A model generated the notes under the pieces. The model saw only the letters and a program-made list of their open reading frames with translations. It did no database searches and was not told the DNA's origin. From contig OX235270.1 of NCBI GenBank assembly GCA_944472135.2, positions 54,379,267 to 54,443,266 of the forward strand: a DNA stretch of 64,000 nt. The letters are read 5' to 3'. Positions within the stretch are counted from its first letter, which is position 1, and the number at the start of each line of letters is the position of its first letter. Source of the stretch: Trichobilharzia regenti (Eukaryota; Platyhelminthes; Trematoda; Strigeidida; Schistosomatidae). Of this stretch, positions 48,262 through 60,801 are shown piece by piece. Made by a program: the position numbers and the translations under genes.

Positions 48262-48470
48262 GATTTCATCACGAACGGACGTTGGTTAAAGAACCACTAG
48301 CAAACCTCCTCGGACTACTGGACACCTAGTTTGGGACTCCCCATCAGCACGCATCCACCGCCAGTGTTCAAATCCAAGAACAACGTGGGCTCGTAGACCA
48401 TTCATCAGTCACTGGGACCTGATCAAATGGCCAGCTCATGAATTCTAACTTCTGCTGATTCACAACATAG
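48262..48470 (-). repeat. Hammerhead SINE, minus copy of head-to-head pair
   Basis: Minus strand: 5' part TTAGAATTCATGAGCTGGCC, tRNA-like section, hammerhead with helix I GTGCTG and GTCCCAAACTAGG, then a deletion that removes GAAA before TGTCCAGTAG. The ribozyme is destroyed. Confidence 0.72.
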
Positions 48471-48659
48471 CATGACCACTGGCCAATGTTTCCGGTGACT
48501 ATTTGTCTTCACATCCAACCTGCTGTAGACTATCTGTCACTATTCAGGTAAGTGGTTACCTGGGGTTCTAGTGGAAAATGTGACCATTGCTGCACCGTAG
48601 GTCAGCATGAGGGCAAATACTCGCTGAAGATATCGGCTAGTCGTCGTGCTATGTTGTGA

Positions 48660-48890
48660 GTTGGCAAGAGTTAGAATTCATGAACTGGCCATTGGATCAG
48701 GTCCCAGTGACTGATGAATGGTCTAAGAGCTCACCTTGTAACTGTAAAGTCCCACGTTCGAACATTGGCGTTGGCGTACACTGACTGTGAAGTGTCCGGA
48801 ACTAGGACAAAACAACTGTCCAGTACTTCCAATAGTTCTCTAACCGATGTCAGTTCATGATGAATTCCTGAAACCAGTCAATTTCCCGCA
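48660..48890 (+). repeat. Hammerhead SINE, plus copy of head-to-head pair
   Basis: Plus strand: TTAGAATTCATGAACTGGCC, B box CGTTCGAACATTGG, then a disturbed core (CTGACTGTGAAG), a widened helix II, AAAA for GAAA, an intact GTC triplet and the tail TCTCTAACCGATGTCAGTTC. With 48262-48470 it forms an inverted repeat with a spacer of about 190 bp. Confidence 0.75.
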
Positions 48891-51377
48891 AATCAACAAT
48901 TCAAAGTTAAACTTTCTATGATCTTCTAAACGACAGCATAAATATCTATGACCTTTCTGAATCGCGTCACGGAGTATGGACGCATCATGTCGTAGGACAA
49001 CTATCCTAATTAATTTGCTTTGTATAATGAAGTGTATTGGATAAAATCAAAGCTAATTAGTGAGCGAGCTCTTTATGATAAATAAACACTTTAAGTGAGC
49101 AAATATTTGAGCAAAAACAAATAACTATAATCAATAACTTAGAGAAAAAAGATTACTGTAGCCATATTCCCACCTAGTCAGTCTTCACTGGGTTTTACTT
49201 AATAATCTTCCTAGTTCATATCCACCTTTTCCTGGCCGTAAACATCAAGTAGAGTTTTTCATAAATTAACCAGCAAATTTATGATATTTTTGAAATACTA
49301 ATCAAAAGCGTAGAAGTAGATTAGTGCTGGTATTTTGTTATATGGCTTTTCCGGAAACATTACTGGTTTGACAGTAAATATGTATAATTTTTCAGTGGTA
49401 TCCTGAACTTCGAATAACCTGTTTATTCAGCACGGCTGTGAACATCAACGTATACGTCATCATTAAGACTTTAACATGATAACATTGAATCTTTATGTGT
49501 CGTGGTGGCATAAATAGTTCCAACTTTGAAGTAATTATCACTTTGCTACCAGCTTATCTTTTCTCGTAAGCTTGTCAATTTGTTTCCTAGTACTTTTCCA
49601 AACAAACAAATGATATAATCGTTCCATTCAGTTATTTATCACACTTCATTCAATGAATTTGAGATCTCATTAATTGCCAGTATAAGTTTCAAAACAGTTC
49701 CTCGCTTGACTAAGACCTGCTAATGTAGATTCCAACTTGTCTGGTGGCATTCTGAGAACACTCACAAATATAGAACAGGACACAAGTTTCACTTCAGAGA
49801 GCTACATGTGCATAAAATTAAGTTATGTATGACATAAAAGCTTTTCCTAGAGTGTTACTAGAAGAAAAATAATTATTCCACAAATTAAATGTCTCTCTGA
49901 ACACCCTTTAATGGATATTTGAAACTCTGCTGAGTCTGTGGATATTCACCGCCATTAAGCAAATTTCAGTGTGAACAACATGCTCATGGCTCAAGTTACA
50001 CTTTGATTGATGCTCCTCTTGACTTCAGAGTTGGTAGAGACCGAACGTTGTACAAGATGGGACTAAAATTTGCTACTGAACTCCATAACGTAACTTACAC
50101 AAAGTCTATCATGGATCAAGTTTTGAAAATTATGCATTCTATTGATTTTAACTTTCTGGAAGTTATTCACAGCCTTTAGTAAAAAACTTCCCCTGGGAAA
50201 CTGACCTACTGGGAAGGAACTTGGAAACACGGGTTTTCTAAAATGACAGTAAAAATGTAACTAAAGTCTTTGTATGTTTTCATTACTGAAAAGGAAATTT
50301 CTACTAGTATGGATGATCGTAAAAGCAATGAAGAGAAATATGTATGTATATATGAATGATTCATCACTGGCAGTACAAAACCTTAGAATAACTAACAGTT
50401 TCACCTGCTATGCAAATACCAAGTGACGTGGTTGTCTGTTCACTCTCACATAAATGTAGAAGGTTTCTTAAGTTTTTAAGGCACATGGTTTTCTGGTAGT
50501 CATTTTAAGATGTCCAGGTACTTCTAGTATCTTATTGAAAAGACACTTTGAAAGTCACTAATCAAAATGCAAACTTAATGCTTATAACGCAAATTTTAGA
50601 TTTACGAAATTCTTCTATTGTAAGAAAAGTGTCGATATATCAGATGGAATGACTCATCCGATGACATATAGGTCTTATTGTCAATTTTCCCATCAAAAAA
50701 TAGTGGGAAATAATATTAATTCTGTTTCTCAGCTTCAGGCAATTGACTACATCAATAGAGTACTAGTCACTGTAAAAGCATGAATCGTTTAGACATAGTC
50801 TTTATCAGTCAGTGACAGTTTTTATAACTCCGTCTCTTTTTCTCTCTAATTAATTTTATTTCATCAATGAGTAACTTTATCGTTGTTTGCGAACCACCCG
50901 CAGCTAAGGATCATTTAAATCAATGTAAACACTGTGTAACAAACTAACCAACCACACTTGCACTTTATTTTCTTTTTTTATCGTATTTTTGAATTCTGAA
51001 AACGTAGTGTAGCAAAATCGTGATGGATCAAATCACTCGTGAAAATTTCACTATATTTCCACTTGAAATGGAATATCAAGCGACACGTTTCAGCATATAA
51101 TCAGTGATCAATTAGTGATAAGTGTTTTATATTTAATTAACTAATTATTCATCGTATGATAGGTAGTTTGTAGTCACTGAAAATGTTTTGGTAAATCCCA
51201 ACTAACTGAGATCTTGATCACACAATATCACTAACTTAAATACAAAATAATTGTTTGTGTTCAGATTTTCAGATTATTAGTTTTACACTTCGTGTGTGAC
51301 TGACAAATAACATAATAAACTCACAGTGTTAACAATTTTGAGTTTTTGAATTTACACAGCCTAAATGTATTGTCCAG
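48891..51377. other. No recognisable feature
   Basis: About 2.5 kb without repeats or coding signals that I can support. Confidence 0.5.
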
Positions 51378-51605
51378 GCGTCGGTGGCACAGCGGTTAAG
51401 ACGCTCGCCGACCATGCACATGGTCCGGGGTTCGAGACCCGGCCGGCGCACTCCTTTACCTTGGTAAGCCAGTAGTGAGACTGGTAGAGAGGAAAGGTTG
51501 GGCATGAGGCGAGCAACCCCATCCTGTAAAAATCAACACTGCTACGGAATCTTCAAGCCTCTAGCTTGAAGCCCTATGTTCCACTGGGAACGTGAAGGAA
51601 AAAAA
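51378..51605 (+). repeat. tRNA-headed SINE, RTE-type tail, best copy
   Basis: Head begins GCGTCGGTGGCACAGCGG and closes with CCGGCGC: the two 7-mers can form a complete acceptor stem. Hairpin GACCATGCACATGGTC sits at the anticodon arm and GGGGTTCGAGACCC is the B box. Body CTCCTTTACCTTGGTAAGCC. Tail TTGAAGCCCTATGTTCCACT, then GAAGGAAAAAAA. The least decayed copy, so probably the youngest. Confidence 0.88.
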
Positions 51606-51719
51606 TGTATTGTTCAACATTCTATAATTTGCTCAATTAGAAAAAAAGGCTTTAGAGGCGGTTAGGTATTCCCTTTCAATTCCCTTACAAATTATTCAGG
51701 CATCATATTTAACAGCGTT

Positions 51720-52160
51720 TATTGTATCTAGAAAAAGATTGAACAAAGAATATTCTTTTCTATGTGTTCCTCCTCCGGCTCTACCACACTTCAAGAAAAA
51801 TGCATACCAATACTTGAAAAATGAATAAGTTATAATAAGCATACAATTGCAATAGTAAATAGGATATTAAATAAAACTAAGGACATTCCTACGACAAATT
51901 AAGGACTATTAAAACCTTAATGGTGAGCGGGGTAAGAAAAGCATCTGAACCAATTCCTCTTGAATACATAGATTAGGCTTCTTTATGTAGATCCCAACAG
52001 CCTCAGCAGTATGTAGTAGACGAACTCTAAATTTAAACTTGGTTGGTATGCGGCGGATATCTTTGAAAGCCTCGTTATTGTATCGCTGAACTACATGGAG
52101 AATAGCTATTCATAAAAGTTATCAACCCTTTCCCGTTGAATTATTGTGTATTTTTCCCTA
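51720..52160 (-). pseudogene. Penelope-like element, 3' end
   Basis: Minus strand: YNNEAFKDIRRIPTKFKFRV and EAVGIYIKKPNLCIQEELVQ (nuclease C-terminal tail, about 52100-51930), then untranslated sequence and the family 3' segment (GTAGAGCCGGAGGAGGAAC, AAAAGAATATTCTTTG) near 51790-51740. Sequence further upstream (52160-52430) may be more of the element but is too eroded to align by eye. Confidence 0.75.
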
Positions 52161-53824
52161 ATAGTCAATGTAAGCCTACTTTACAAAGCTAAGGAGCGTA
52201 CACCACAAGTTTGAAAACTGTCTCCTAACTTACGTCGCTTTTTAACGTTGTCTTTAAGAGACTAGTTTCACATTACATTCAACGTCTGTCCGTTTAATTC
52301 TATATGTATCTTTACAAGTCCACTAATCTCGTTACGACTTAACGCATATCGCAATTTCAGTCTGTAAATTATGATTAAACCCTTTTTTGTATGGCTACAT
52401 TAATAAATCTCATTATTGACAAGCAACAGCTTTTTGTCACAGAAAAGGAAACTTTAAGCGTTGGGGGGAAACGAAATGTATCACTTGCTAATGTGAAAGC
52501 AGCTCAGCTTTCTAGGTACTGAATAGTAAAGTGTCATATTCAGGTTAGATAAATGTAGCCACTATGTAATCACAACTTACCGTTACGTCGTCATATGATG
52601 ACGATATCATTGTGCGTCTTAGTAATGTTTTCGCTATGTAAAACGTGTCCCTTCCCTACGTACTCTGAATTTTATTCAATAAGCACTTCACGAGAGCTCA
52701 TTCACATTGACTGGATTAGACAGAAACTACTTTAGTTTAAATACTGACATTTCTATGAGTAGTTCCTGTCATCGATCCATCTAGTGGTCAAATAATCAAT
52801 ATGTCTAGGAAAAACAATAAGTTATTTGTCTTTGATATGTATATAGTTGATATACTGTTCTGCACTTTTTTCATACAATCAAAAATTGGGATGGCTTAAA
52901 TGGAATAATCAATTATAATTGGAAATAGTCGGTTATTAGATAATACAGAAGACCTAGTTCAGAGCAATAAACAATGCATGGCTATTTAATCAGTCCACAT
53001 GATCCCATCAAGCGATTAATGCTAATAGGAATAATTATAAAAAGTAACGGATTCCGCTTCCTAGGTGTAAAACCTTGTCGATATTAATTATTGGATCTGT
53101 AAAGAATATATTTCATTATGGTGTGAATACCTCCAAGAAGTGCCATATGACCAGTAAATGCAATTCAGAGCCCGCAAATGTAAACTAGATGTTTCATCCA
53201 TAGCAGTGTTTAGTTGCGTTATTGGCGAACTCCAACTCACTGGCCTAATCGCCAACTTGCTCAACCGTCAATCTCAAGCTCCTGCGTCCCATCCATTCAC
53301 CAACCATCCAAAACTAGAAGGCCACATTTACCTACTGCTCCATGACTTCAAATGCTTTCCTTACACATGTCAGTCGATAACGAAATCTGTATTTAAGTCT
53401 ACTCTGTCAAACGGTCAATACAATAGTTCATCAACATTAGAATTACAATGATGTTTTACTTGAACTTCTGAATGTCTTTTTCAAAATGAAGAGAATCTGA
53501 AGTGAGGATGAGTAAGCTCAATCGTTGCATACATTCTTTCACTACCAGATCTGTTACCAGGTGATTTGATGAATTGAAATCCAGTGAAAGTTGACTGTGA
53601 GTTTCTCAGGCTAGTCTGCGATGACTTGGATTGTTGACAGCATTTTTGGTCATTTGAGTCTATGTGTTTATTGATTTACTATGAAGCGATCAATCACATC
53701 ATACGGGAAGGAGACATTTCACATTATCTGAACCTGTAGAGTGGACGACCGATGTGCAGATTATAGACAACTTGTATTTATTTATTTGTTTGTATTTGTG
53801 GCTTATTAAAGAGTAGTTGGAATT
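52161..53824. other. Mostly featureless; one weak ORF
   Basis: A 97-codon plus frame (53158-53451) begins directly after a stop codon and has no recognisable motif; it is not called as a gene. Confidence 0.4.
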
Positions 53825-53829
53825 CTAAG

Positions 53830-53890
53830 TTACAAGCTGGTTAGCCAAGAATTATACCTAATGTTCTTTCACACGAAAATTTTATAAACG
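53830..53890 (+). repeat. Unnamed short repeat, copy 2
   Basis: Inverted relative to 46305-46366, sharing TTAGCCAAGAATTATACCTA. Confidence 0.55.
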
Positions 53891-54779
53891 AAACAGTTGG
53901 GTTGAAACATAACCTGTAGCATGTGGGCGTAACAATTAGTCGTTTACTCCTCTACTCTGAACAGTAATAGATAACAATATTTTCGCACTACTGTAAACAT
54001 AAAAAGCTTGATTTCTTGTTATTCCTGTAAGCAGAGAACGGCTTTTTTGTGAGCTGGTTATGCAAAATTTGCTCATTAAATCTGCCTAACACTTCAAAAC
54101 CAAGCAGTTCTATTTTCGAAATATGAGGTAGTCGTTGCAAATCTTTTGATTAACCCAATTCATCACACTGATATAACAGAACAGATGTTTGATACCGACT
54201 CTACAAGAAAAACAGATGCTCTAATCTGTTTGACATCGATTAACGAGTTTATCTATCCACTAATCAATAAGACGCTCGTTTGTATTTACATTAAATGAAT
54301 TTGTCTACTAAAAGTAATTCCCTTGAGAGTAATGCATTTCCAGTTTTCAAATGTTTAATTAAAGTATGAGATTAGCAGTTTTCTAATTCTCAATCTTTTA
54401 ATGTTAATTGATTTAAAAAAAATTGTATCATGGATAATTTATTTAGCTAATTGAACAATCCGTTATCCTTAAAAGTGTTTTATAGAAATCGACCAAAGAA
54501 GGATTGTTTCAGAGAAGATATATGTTTTTTTATCTTTGACATCAACTACCATGCTGTACAGTAGTGAATGTGTATTGAATGAATGGAATTTCTCAGTACT
54601 GTTTATAAATAACTGACTAATAAAAAGAAACCATAAAATACAAACGAAGATCAATGAGAGAGAATTAAATGCTGAACTACGAAAATGGGTTTAATTGCAC
54701 AATGCGGTTTTAGTTAAGATAATCTTTCGGCTACAAAATAGCCATGGAAAAGATAAGGATTAAACTCACTTTTTGTTCG
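53891..54779. other. No recognisable feature
   Basis: AT-rich, nothing identified. Confidence 0.5.
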
Positions 54780-55360
54780 AATATTATTATTTATTCCTTG
54801 GGTTTAAGTGGAACATATCGCTTCAACAACACATCTCAACTTTGTTCTGTTTTCTGTCGTCATATCTAACTAAAACCACGACTGACCATAATCTATCATC
54901 TCCTCCCCCACCCAAAACTATCTCCTACAGGTCACCCTTGCACTCACGACACACTTGTCGCTCCCCACTAAGATTCCACTCGAGAAACGGCCTGCATTGC
55001 GTGCGATGTCATTCAATGGTCTCCTCAGCTCACACCAAATCCATCTCGATTCACTTCTCCATATTTGTTGAGATATTGGCTCTTGGTTAGTTTGTTCTCA
55101 GCCACAGTTTCTTGTTGTTAATTCTTTCTGGCCAGCCGGCCATTTGATCTCCAATATGGGACCAGCCAGTGAAGGAAGTTGTTGATTAAAAGTGAATTCC
55201 ATATCTTCTAGAGTCTTCTTATCGGTTGTTTGATATATTCCAGTCTTCTCACCCCGTGTTCAAAGTCTGACTGACGATTCATTCCACCACAATTGGGAAT
55301 ATCATTGAAGATAAAAGGCAGGCTTCTCTTACTCCTGTATTCACTTCGAACGCTTCGCTG
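54780..55360 (-). pseudogene. RTE 3' half with internal deletion
   Basis: Minus strand: GIYQTTDKKTLEDMEFTF (decayed RT active-site region, 55250-55190) is joined directly to the C-terminal segment and 3' tail (55190-54780), so the middle of the RT C-terminus is deleted. Related to but clearly diverged from the 29.5-kb and 43.5-kb copies. A trace upstream to about 55360 resembles 44310-44480. Confidence 0.75.
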
Positions 55361-56049
55361 AGGTTTCCATTGTGGATCACCTGACACCTAGCACTGTCAC
55401 CGTTGAATATTTGTCTCTTGAAATTTCGTATAGCTAGTTTTTCAGCTGTGAGTAGATACTTTTTCTGTACTTCTTGTATGGTTTATTTTTTGTGGTTACA
55501 AAGAGTATCTTGGCTTTACAAAACCAAAAGTAACAAAATGTTTTGAAGTTACACGCCTCCCTTGGTGACGTTTTTCGACTTTACGTTTTTTGCAGTGAAT
55601 ACAGAAACGAAAATATTTTTTTAGAGTACTGGATAGTTGAAAACTTGTAGCATGAAAAAATACGATGTGACTTTTGAAACGAAATTTCTAATGGCATTAA
55701 ATAACTCTAGTGGGATTAATAAACTGCTAAACGTATGCAACATAAAAATATGTACTATTTCCTTTAATCACGTTTAAATGAGATTTATATTTTATATCAC
55801 TGAGTTAAAGCAGATGACTAAATTCAGTGTAAAATCGAGTGAATCAAAGATTTAATACTTTCCTTTCTGCATGAACTGTGGATAAATTACTCTTTAAAAC
55901 TATATTTTACACGCTCTTCAGTCAGTGTTCCCCTAATAAGCCTAAATTACAAACTTTTCACTTAAATTATCTACATCAGTGGATTTTGAACTACACCCTT
56001 ATCATATGGCTTTCATCAAATCTAAAATTCTTGCATGTCAGAATCGACT
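55361..56049. other. No recognisable feature
   Basis: AT-rich, nothing identified. Confidence 0.5.
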
Positions 56050-56268
56050 GGTTAATGGTGGAAAGCTAGCCAGCTAGGCATGTAGGCCGGGTTCGATTGC
56101 CAGATGACGCGCTGCTGTACCTGGTCCACCATTATTAGCCGACAGTAAACCGAGAAAGAGAGGGGTTGGGCGCTAAGCTAGCAACCCCATCCCGTAAAAA
56201 GCGACATCACAACTAATGAGAATTCAAGATGTAGAAGCCATATATTCCACTCTAAACACAAAGAGATT
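56050..56268 (+). repeat. tRNA-headed SINE, RTE-type tail, decayed
   Basis: Rearranged head, then the B box CGGGTTCGATTGCC. Body GCGCTGCTGTACCTGG, AGCAACCCCATCCCGTAAAA, and tail GAAGCCATATATTCCACTC. Missing the anticodon-arm hairpin. Confidence 0.68.
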
Positions 56269-57054
56269 TTAATGATTTAGTTGTGTCCATCCTTTTGTAG
56301 GATGTGATTTCACGTGCTTGGGTGAAACATTTCACTGACTACAAGAATCATAATTGCATCAAGGGGAGAAATGTAAAAATACACGGATATGCCTTCTTCG
56401 TTAAATGTGTTGAAAGGTTGCTGTGAACACAAACTATAAACGGCATTAGGTGATAAAATGACCTGAAGCCAAAAATGGTGGCTAGTCTTTTTTAGAATGA
56501 AGAACGAGAGCTGTTTTAAAGTCTGAAACTTAAACTATATATATCTACCTATTATTTCTCAGCTTTTCAAGTCCTCTATTGAAAAATAAGTTTTTTTATA
56601 CAAACTCCAGTTTCCATTAAACTGAAGACGTTTACTCCATATTCTTAGCATTATAAGTGAATTTGTGACACGTTGTACTCTAATCTTTCTAACATTTAGT
56701 AGTGTTGCTGCAAATAACATTTTACTCTTTTATACAAAAAACTATGGCAAAGGTGCAATAATGCTTTTTATATATGGTTGAGCTCTTCGCGTGCAATGCT
56801 TTATCCTGTAGGTATCTACGTGTAATTCTTATTATTTTATAAGATCGCCTGTAGCGCCTGAAGTTTGTACTATAGTCTCAGTTCTCCTACTTTTGTTCTG
56901 TGGTTATTCACAAAGTTGACAAAATAGTAGCCATTTGATAAAGAATTCTGTTTTGTGCATAAAGCATGAAACAAACTCTAAGTGTCCCGTTTCTGTTATA
57001 ATTCTTATGCTTAATTTTCTGGACTTTGCTTATCAGTTATTATTAGTGTATATG
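56269..57054. other. No recognisable feature
   Basis: AT-rich, nothing identified. Confidence 0.5.
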
Positions 57055-57345
57055 TGGCACGTTCTACTGATAAGACTTATCAATAACATGTAAAGAGACA
57101 TTCATTGGCATAAAAACATCAAATAGCAGGGAGATAGATTTGATGTCAGACAAAGCAAATGATATAACGTCACGGAGATCCCGGGGGATGTGAAAGGAAC
57201 ACAAAGAAAGACAATATGTTGACCAAAAGTAGCAAAAATGGTGATGTGAAGACAAGGTGTACAAAATTTGACCATACGGAGATAGCAAATAAACATTCCT
57301 TCAACAAGTTTCTTAGCTTCTACCAAAAATCATTTTGAAGTTAGT
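57055..57345. repeat. Unnamed dispersed repeat, copy 2
   Basis: Same orientation as 8226-8540. A related minus-strand frame (57326-57102) ends SNLSPCYLMFLCQ, as against PNFSPYYLMFLCR in copy 1. Confidence 0.6.
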
Positions 57346-60300
57346 TTGTAGTTATCAGTGTTTTATTCAGATTTAAGCGGTCACTTGTGAACACATCCGA
57401 GATACAGTTATTTGGCCATATAGCACTATTTTGTTTTAGACGGTTTTTATATGTGATGTGATCTCTAGCCATTTCTACCTTGCAACTGTCTAGGTTATAT
57501 TAGCAATGACATCGGAATACTATTTAATGGATCTATAATCACTTGACATTTTGAATTGGTTTGTATGAAGACATGACAGTTTTTTGAGTTTACTGTGAAA
57601 CATATGAAGTGGTAATCTAATAAATCTTGACTGGTTAAAAACAAAACGGAGGAAACTTTCCTATATGATTCAAAGTTAGATTCATGTAGGTACTGACTAC
57701 TTGTGATGCTGTGATGTATTTTATAATAACGGGATAACTTTGTCATGCTATCTGACGTTTGTCAAACACAGATACATACCAGGGTGTTAGGTTATTAGTA
57801 ACATATCGAACACTTTTTGCCTATCAGAAAAGTCATCATACTGAGCTTTTATGCATCGCATTAGGATTTGAAAAGGAAAAAATTAGACCCTGGAGGTCAA
57901 AAGTGAGTATTTTAATAAGCTTAATGATAATCTATAGTAATTGGCAATAACCAATACTGATTTTATTCCGATTCGAACAAGAAGACTTTACTACTGTGTA
58001 CCGCTTCTCACCAAGGATACTTATATTTCATATTAAGATTCAGCTTTTCCAATAAAACTCACGAGATCAGTATTCTATTCTTGTATATTTAACATACTGC
58101 AAACGTTTTCCAAAAGGAAACATGACTATCTATAATTAGTGATTGGATGGTCTGATTGCCCTTAAAATTAAATAACTGAAGCCTGAGTTTTAGAGAGTTT
58201 AATTTAAAAACATATATATGTATATATATTGATGCACTTAAAAATTCGATGGAGTAAAACCTTTTAAACTATGCACTTGCACGACAGACATCTTTTCGTG
58301 CTCGTGATTTCTTCATCTTAGAATCAAACTCGGTCTTATGAAAAATTACAGCTGAGTTCAACTCGAAAAAATTAACTCAAAGTTTGTTTTCATCATCATG
58401 GGTTAGAGATTTGAGAGCTGTTCACAAGCCCACTTTACCAGTGGCTGTAAAAATGAAGTGATTGATGAATCAAGCATAGACATTTTCTGAAGTATAACAA
58501 AACAATAAATATTACTGTATCACCATGTGTGTCATAAAATAAACTGGTATATAATGGAATTCTTATTACCCTATCACCCCTAGTAATAAGTGGTTCATAC
58601 TGAAATTAGTAGTAAATATTCTTACTGACGTATACATTTAATATTTCAACTGACTGATCAGTGATTTTTATAAATTCTTCTCTTGGCAACACGCTTTTAT
58701 TGCAATATTTTTCAATACCCTTGTGTTCTTTCAATTTTACATATTCATTAAAAGATAACGTGTAATACATCGAGACACGCCAATGGATGAAACAGTGTTT
58801 ACAACTAGAATTAGAGAACTTACAATCTTACTCGTGAAAATACTTCAAATGTTAGACATGACTGACTGGACAAGAGATGGGAATACAAGATTTTACCTCT
58901 CTTCCCTAGGCACTTTGGATATGATAACTTTGAACATACCCACTAAGAGGCTTATACCAGTTTTCCGGATAGCCTATTGCAATAACTTTCTGGATTTACA
59001 TACACACTGAGCTTAAATTTTCTAATAATAATAGGCCAAATTTTGATCAAAGCTGATAAAATTGATTTTAGTAGTATAGTGACAAAGTGACCAAGAGTCA
59101 TGAAGTTTCTCAGATTGTTTCTGTTCGGTAAAAATAAAATCATAAAAGGTAAATAAAGACAATAAATAAAACAAATAAGTTGATAAAATTGAAAGTCACC
59201 CCAGCTAGAGAAATCACGCGTGGCACATTTTTCTAACATAATGACTTGTCATCAAGTTTGTAAATGACATTTAAGTGTAATAACTGTGACGTAGTATTTG
59301 AATTTTTTCATAGTCTGAAAACCGCGTTTTCCTTTGTTTGTTCAAGCCAAGTGTCAGTAACATACTTGCTATCTCCCATATTCATGTATGTCAATGTGAA
59401 TTATGAAATGCAACATTTAGATTTACTCAGGTATTTGCTTGGATAATTTCCAAACTATTATTACCATCTTTGATGAAGTCAACAGTTCTGTGTTGCCTAT
59501 TCATAGTCGTGTGCTCTTTTGTATTGAAAGCGAAATGAACTACTGGGTAATAAGGTTGATTTGGGGGACATATAGTCATAAAAGACACTTGAAAGTCATC
59601 GCAAAGTCATACTTTTCCGACTGAATAAAAGGACAAATTATGAATTAAAAAACGTTTTGTTGAATTTCTCCAACTTAGACAAAAATAACAAACAGCAAAA
59701 ACTTCCTTGAGAAGTTTAACTACTTCAGTTTTGATACAATAGACATTAAATAAATAAACATTATGGAAAGGTTGATCAGAAATTGAAACTTCTAAAAGAC
59801 ACAGAGGTGGTAAAACTCGACCAATTTAAATTGAATTTAATCAGGAAAAAAAGAGAATTATGGCTTCGGTCTTCCCAGAGAACAGTTTTAATTCAAGAGA
59901 ATAGTTCGTATTTACTGTTAATTTATTCTAAAATGCTTCCAGTAAGTTTCAAATTCTTCATCAATAACAGATAATTAACAGTGTTTTGGATAACAGTAGC
60001 TTCTACACATGCTATGAAAGCTTCAAAATTCTACTACGTTCCTGCTACTCATATATTAAATTGTGACTATTTTCTAAAATTTTAACCTTCCGCAAGGTGA
60101 TGTCTACCAACTGTAAGAATATTGCATGGAAAAACTTACGGATCACAACTATGCAAACATAAGTGTGTAGTCACATGACGAGAAGTACGTAAACTACGAT
60201 GACTCTTTTTTAAACAGCAAATTGTTCTGACTCCACACAAATCTACATTAGCACTTATAAAAACAATTATCATACTCACAAATATTCCCATCTGTTTAAA

Positions 60301-60450
60301 TGTATTCACTGGAGTAAATGGAAATAAGTTGTCGCAGAATAAACTTGCAGTGTTTTTGTTTCACTATACTTGAATAGGTCGAATTGAGGAGATCAGTTAC
60401 AGTTTGAATTTCCTCATGTATTTGATCTTTGTATTAGAGGAACGGCGTAA
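57346..60450. other. No recognisable feature
   Basis: About 3.1 kb. Several frames of 60-95 codons lack any support. A short ATATATATGTATATATAT run lies near 58210. Confidence 0.45.
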
Positions 60451-60798
60451 CTATATCAGGTGTTGCATGTGATTGATGTAAAAGTGATCCACAAACTTTT
60501 CCACGCAGATGGAACACGCGTTTAAGGCATTTACCATTACTGTGCAGGAAAACATTTTGCGATAGTCTTTATCCTCAACCGTCACTAAATCATAAATGAA
60601 ATTGCGAAAGGCTTTTATTATCAGGTTTATTGTGTTTTCTGCTGTATACTGAATTTGCACATTGTATTTTGAGTGCTGACAGACATTTACGATGCTATCA
60701 AGAAAAGGTTGGAAAATTGATTGACAAATCATGATCTCTTTCTCTAGGGCACAATTACAACGACGAGATCTAATTTCACTAACACTTGCAAATGAATT
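60451..60798 (-). CDS. Candidate Cys-rich coding exon, unknown function
   Basis: A minus-strand frame is open for 115 codons from just after a TGA (60799-60801) to TAG at 60453-60451; the first Met is at 60732. The upstream in-frame part reads RSRRCNCALEKEI. The body has VNVCQHSKYNVQIQYTAEN, LVTVEDKDYRKMFSC and NACSICVEKFVDHFY. Cysteines fall in CxC, single and CxxC positions, and the composition is balanced, unlike the low-complexity frames nearby. AG acceptors exist just upstream (TTGCAAG, TGTTAG near 60785). It matches none of the window's transposons. I do not recognise a family; it could be a terminal exon or a chance frame. Confidence 0.35.
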   Translation of the reverse strand, partial: NSFASVSEIRSRRCNCALEKEIMICQSIFQPFLDSIVNVCQHSKYNVQIQYTAENTINLIIKAFRNFIYDLVTVEDKDYRKMFSCTVMVNALNACSICVEKFVDHFYINHMQHLI

Positions 60799-60801
60799 TC
60801 A

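Noticed and set aside
51378..51450. Functional tRNA gene
   Set aside because: The acceptor and B box look good, but the same head recurs with SINE tails at many sites and the anticodon and T arms are irregular; it is a SINE head.
53158..53451. 97-codon frame as a gene
   Set aside because: It begins immediately after a stop with no acceptor signal, and has no motif.
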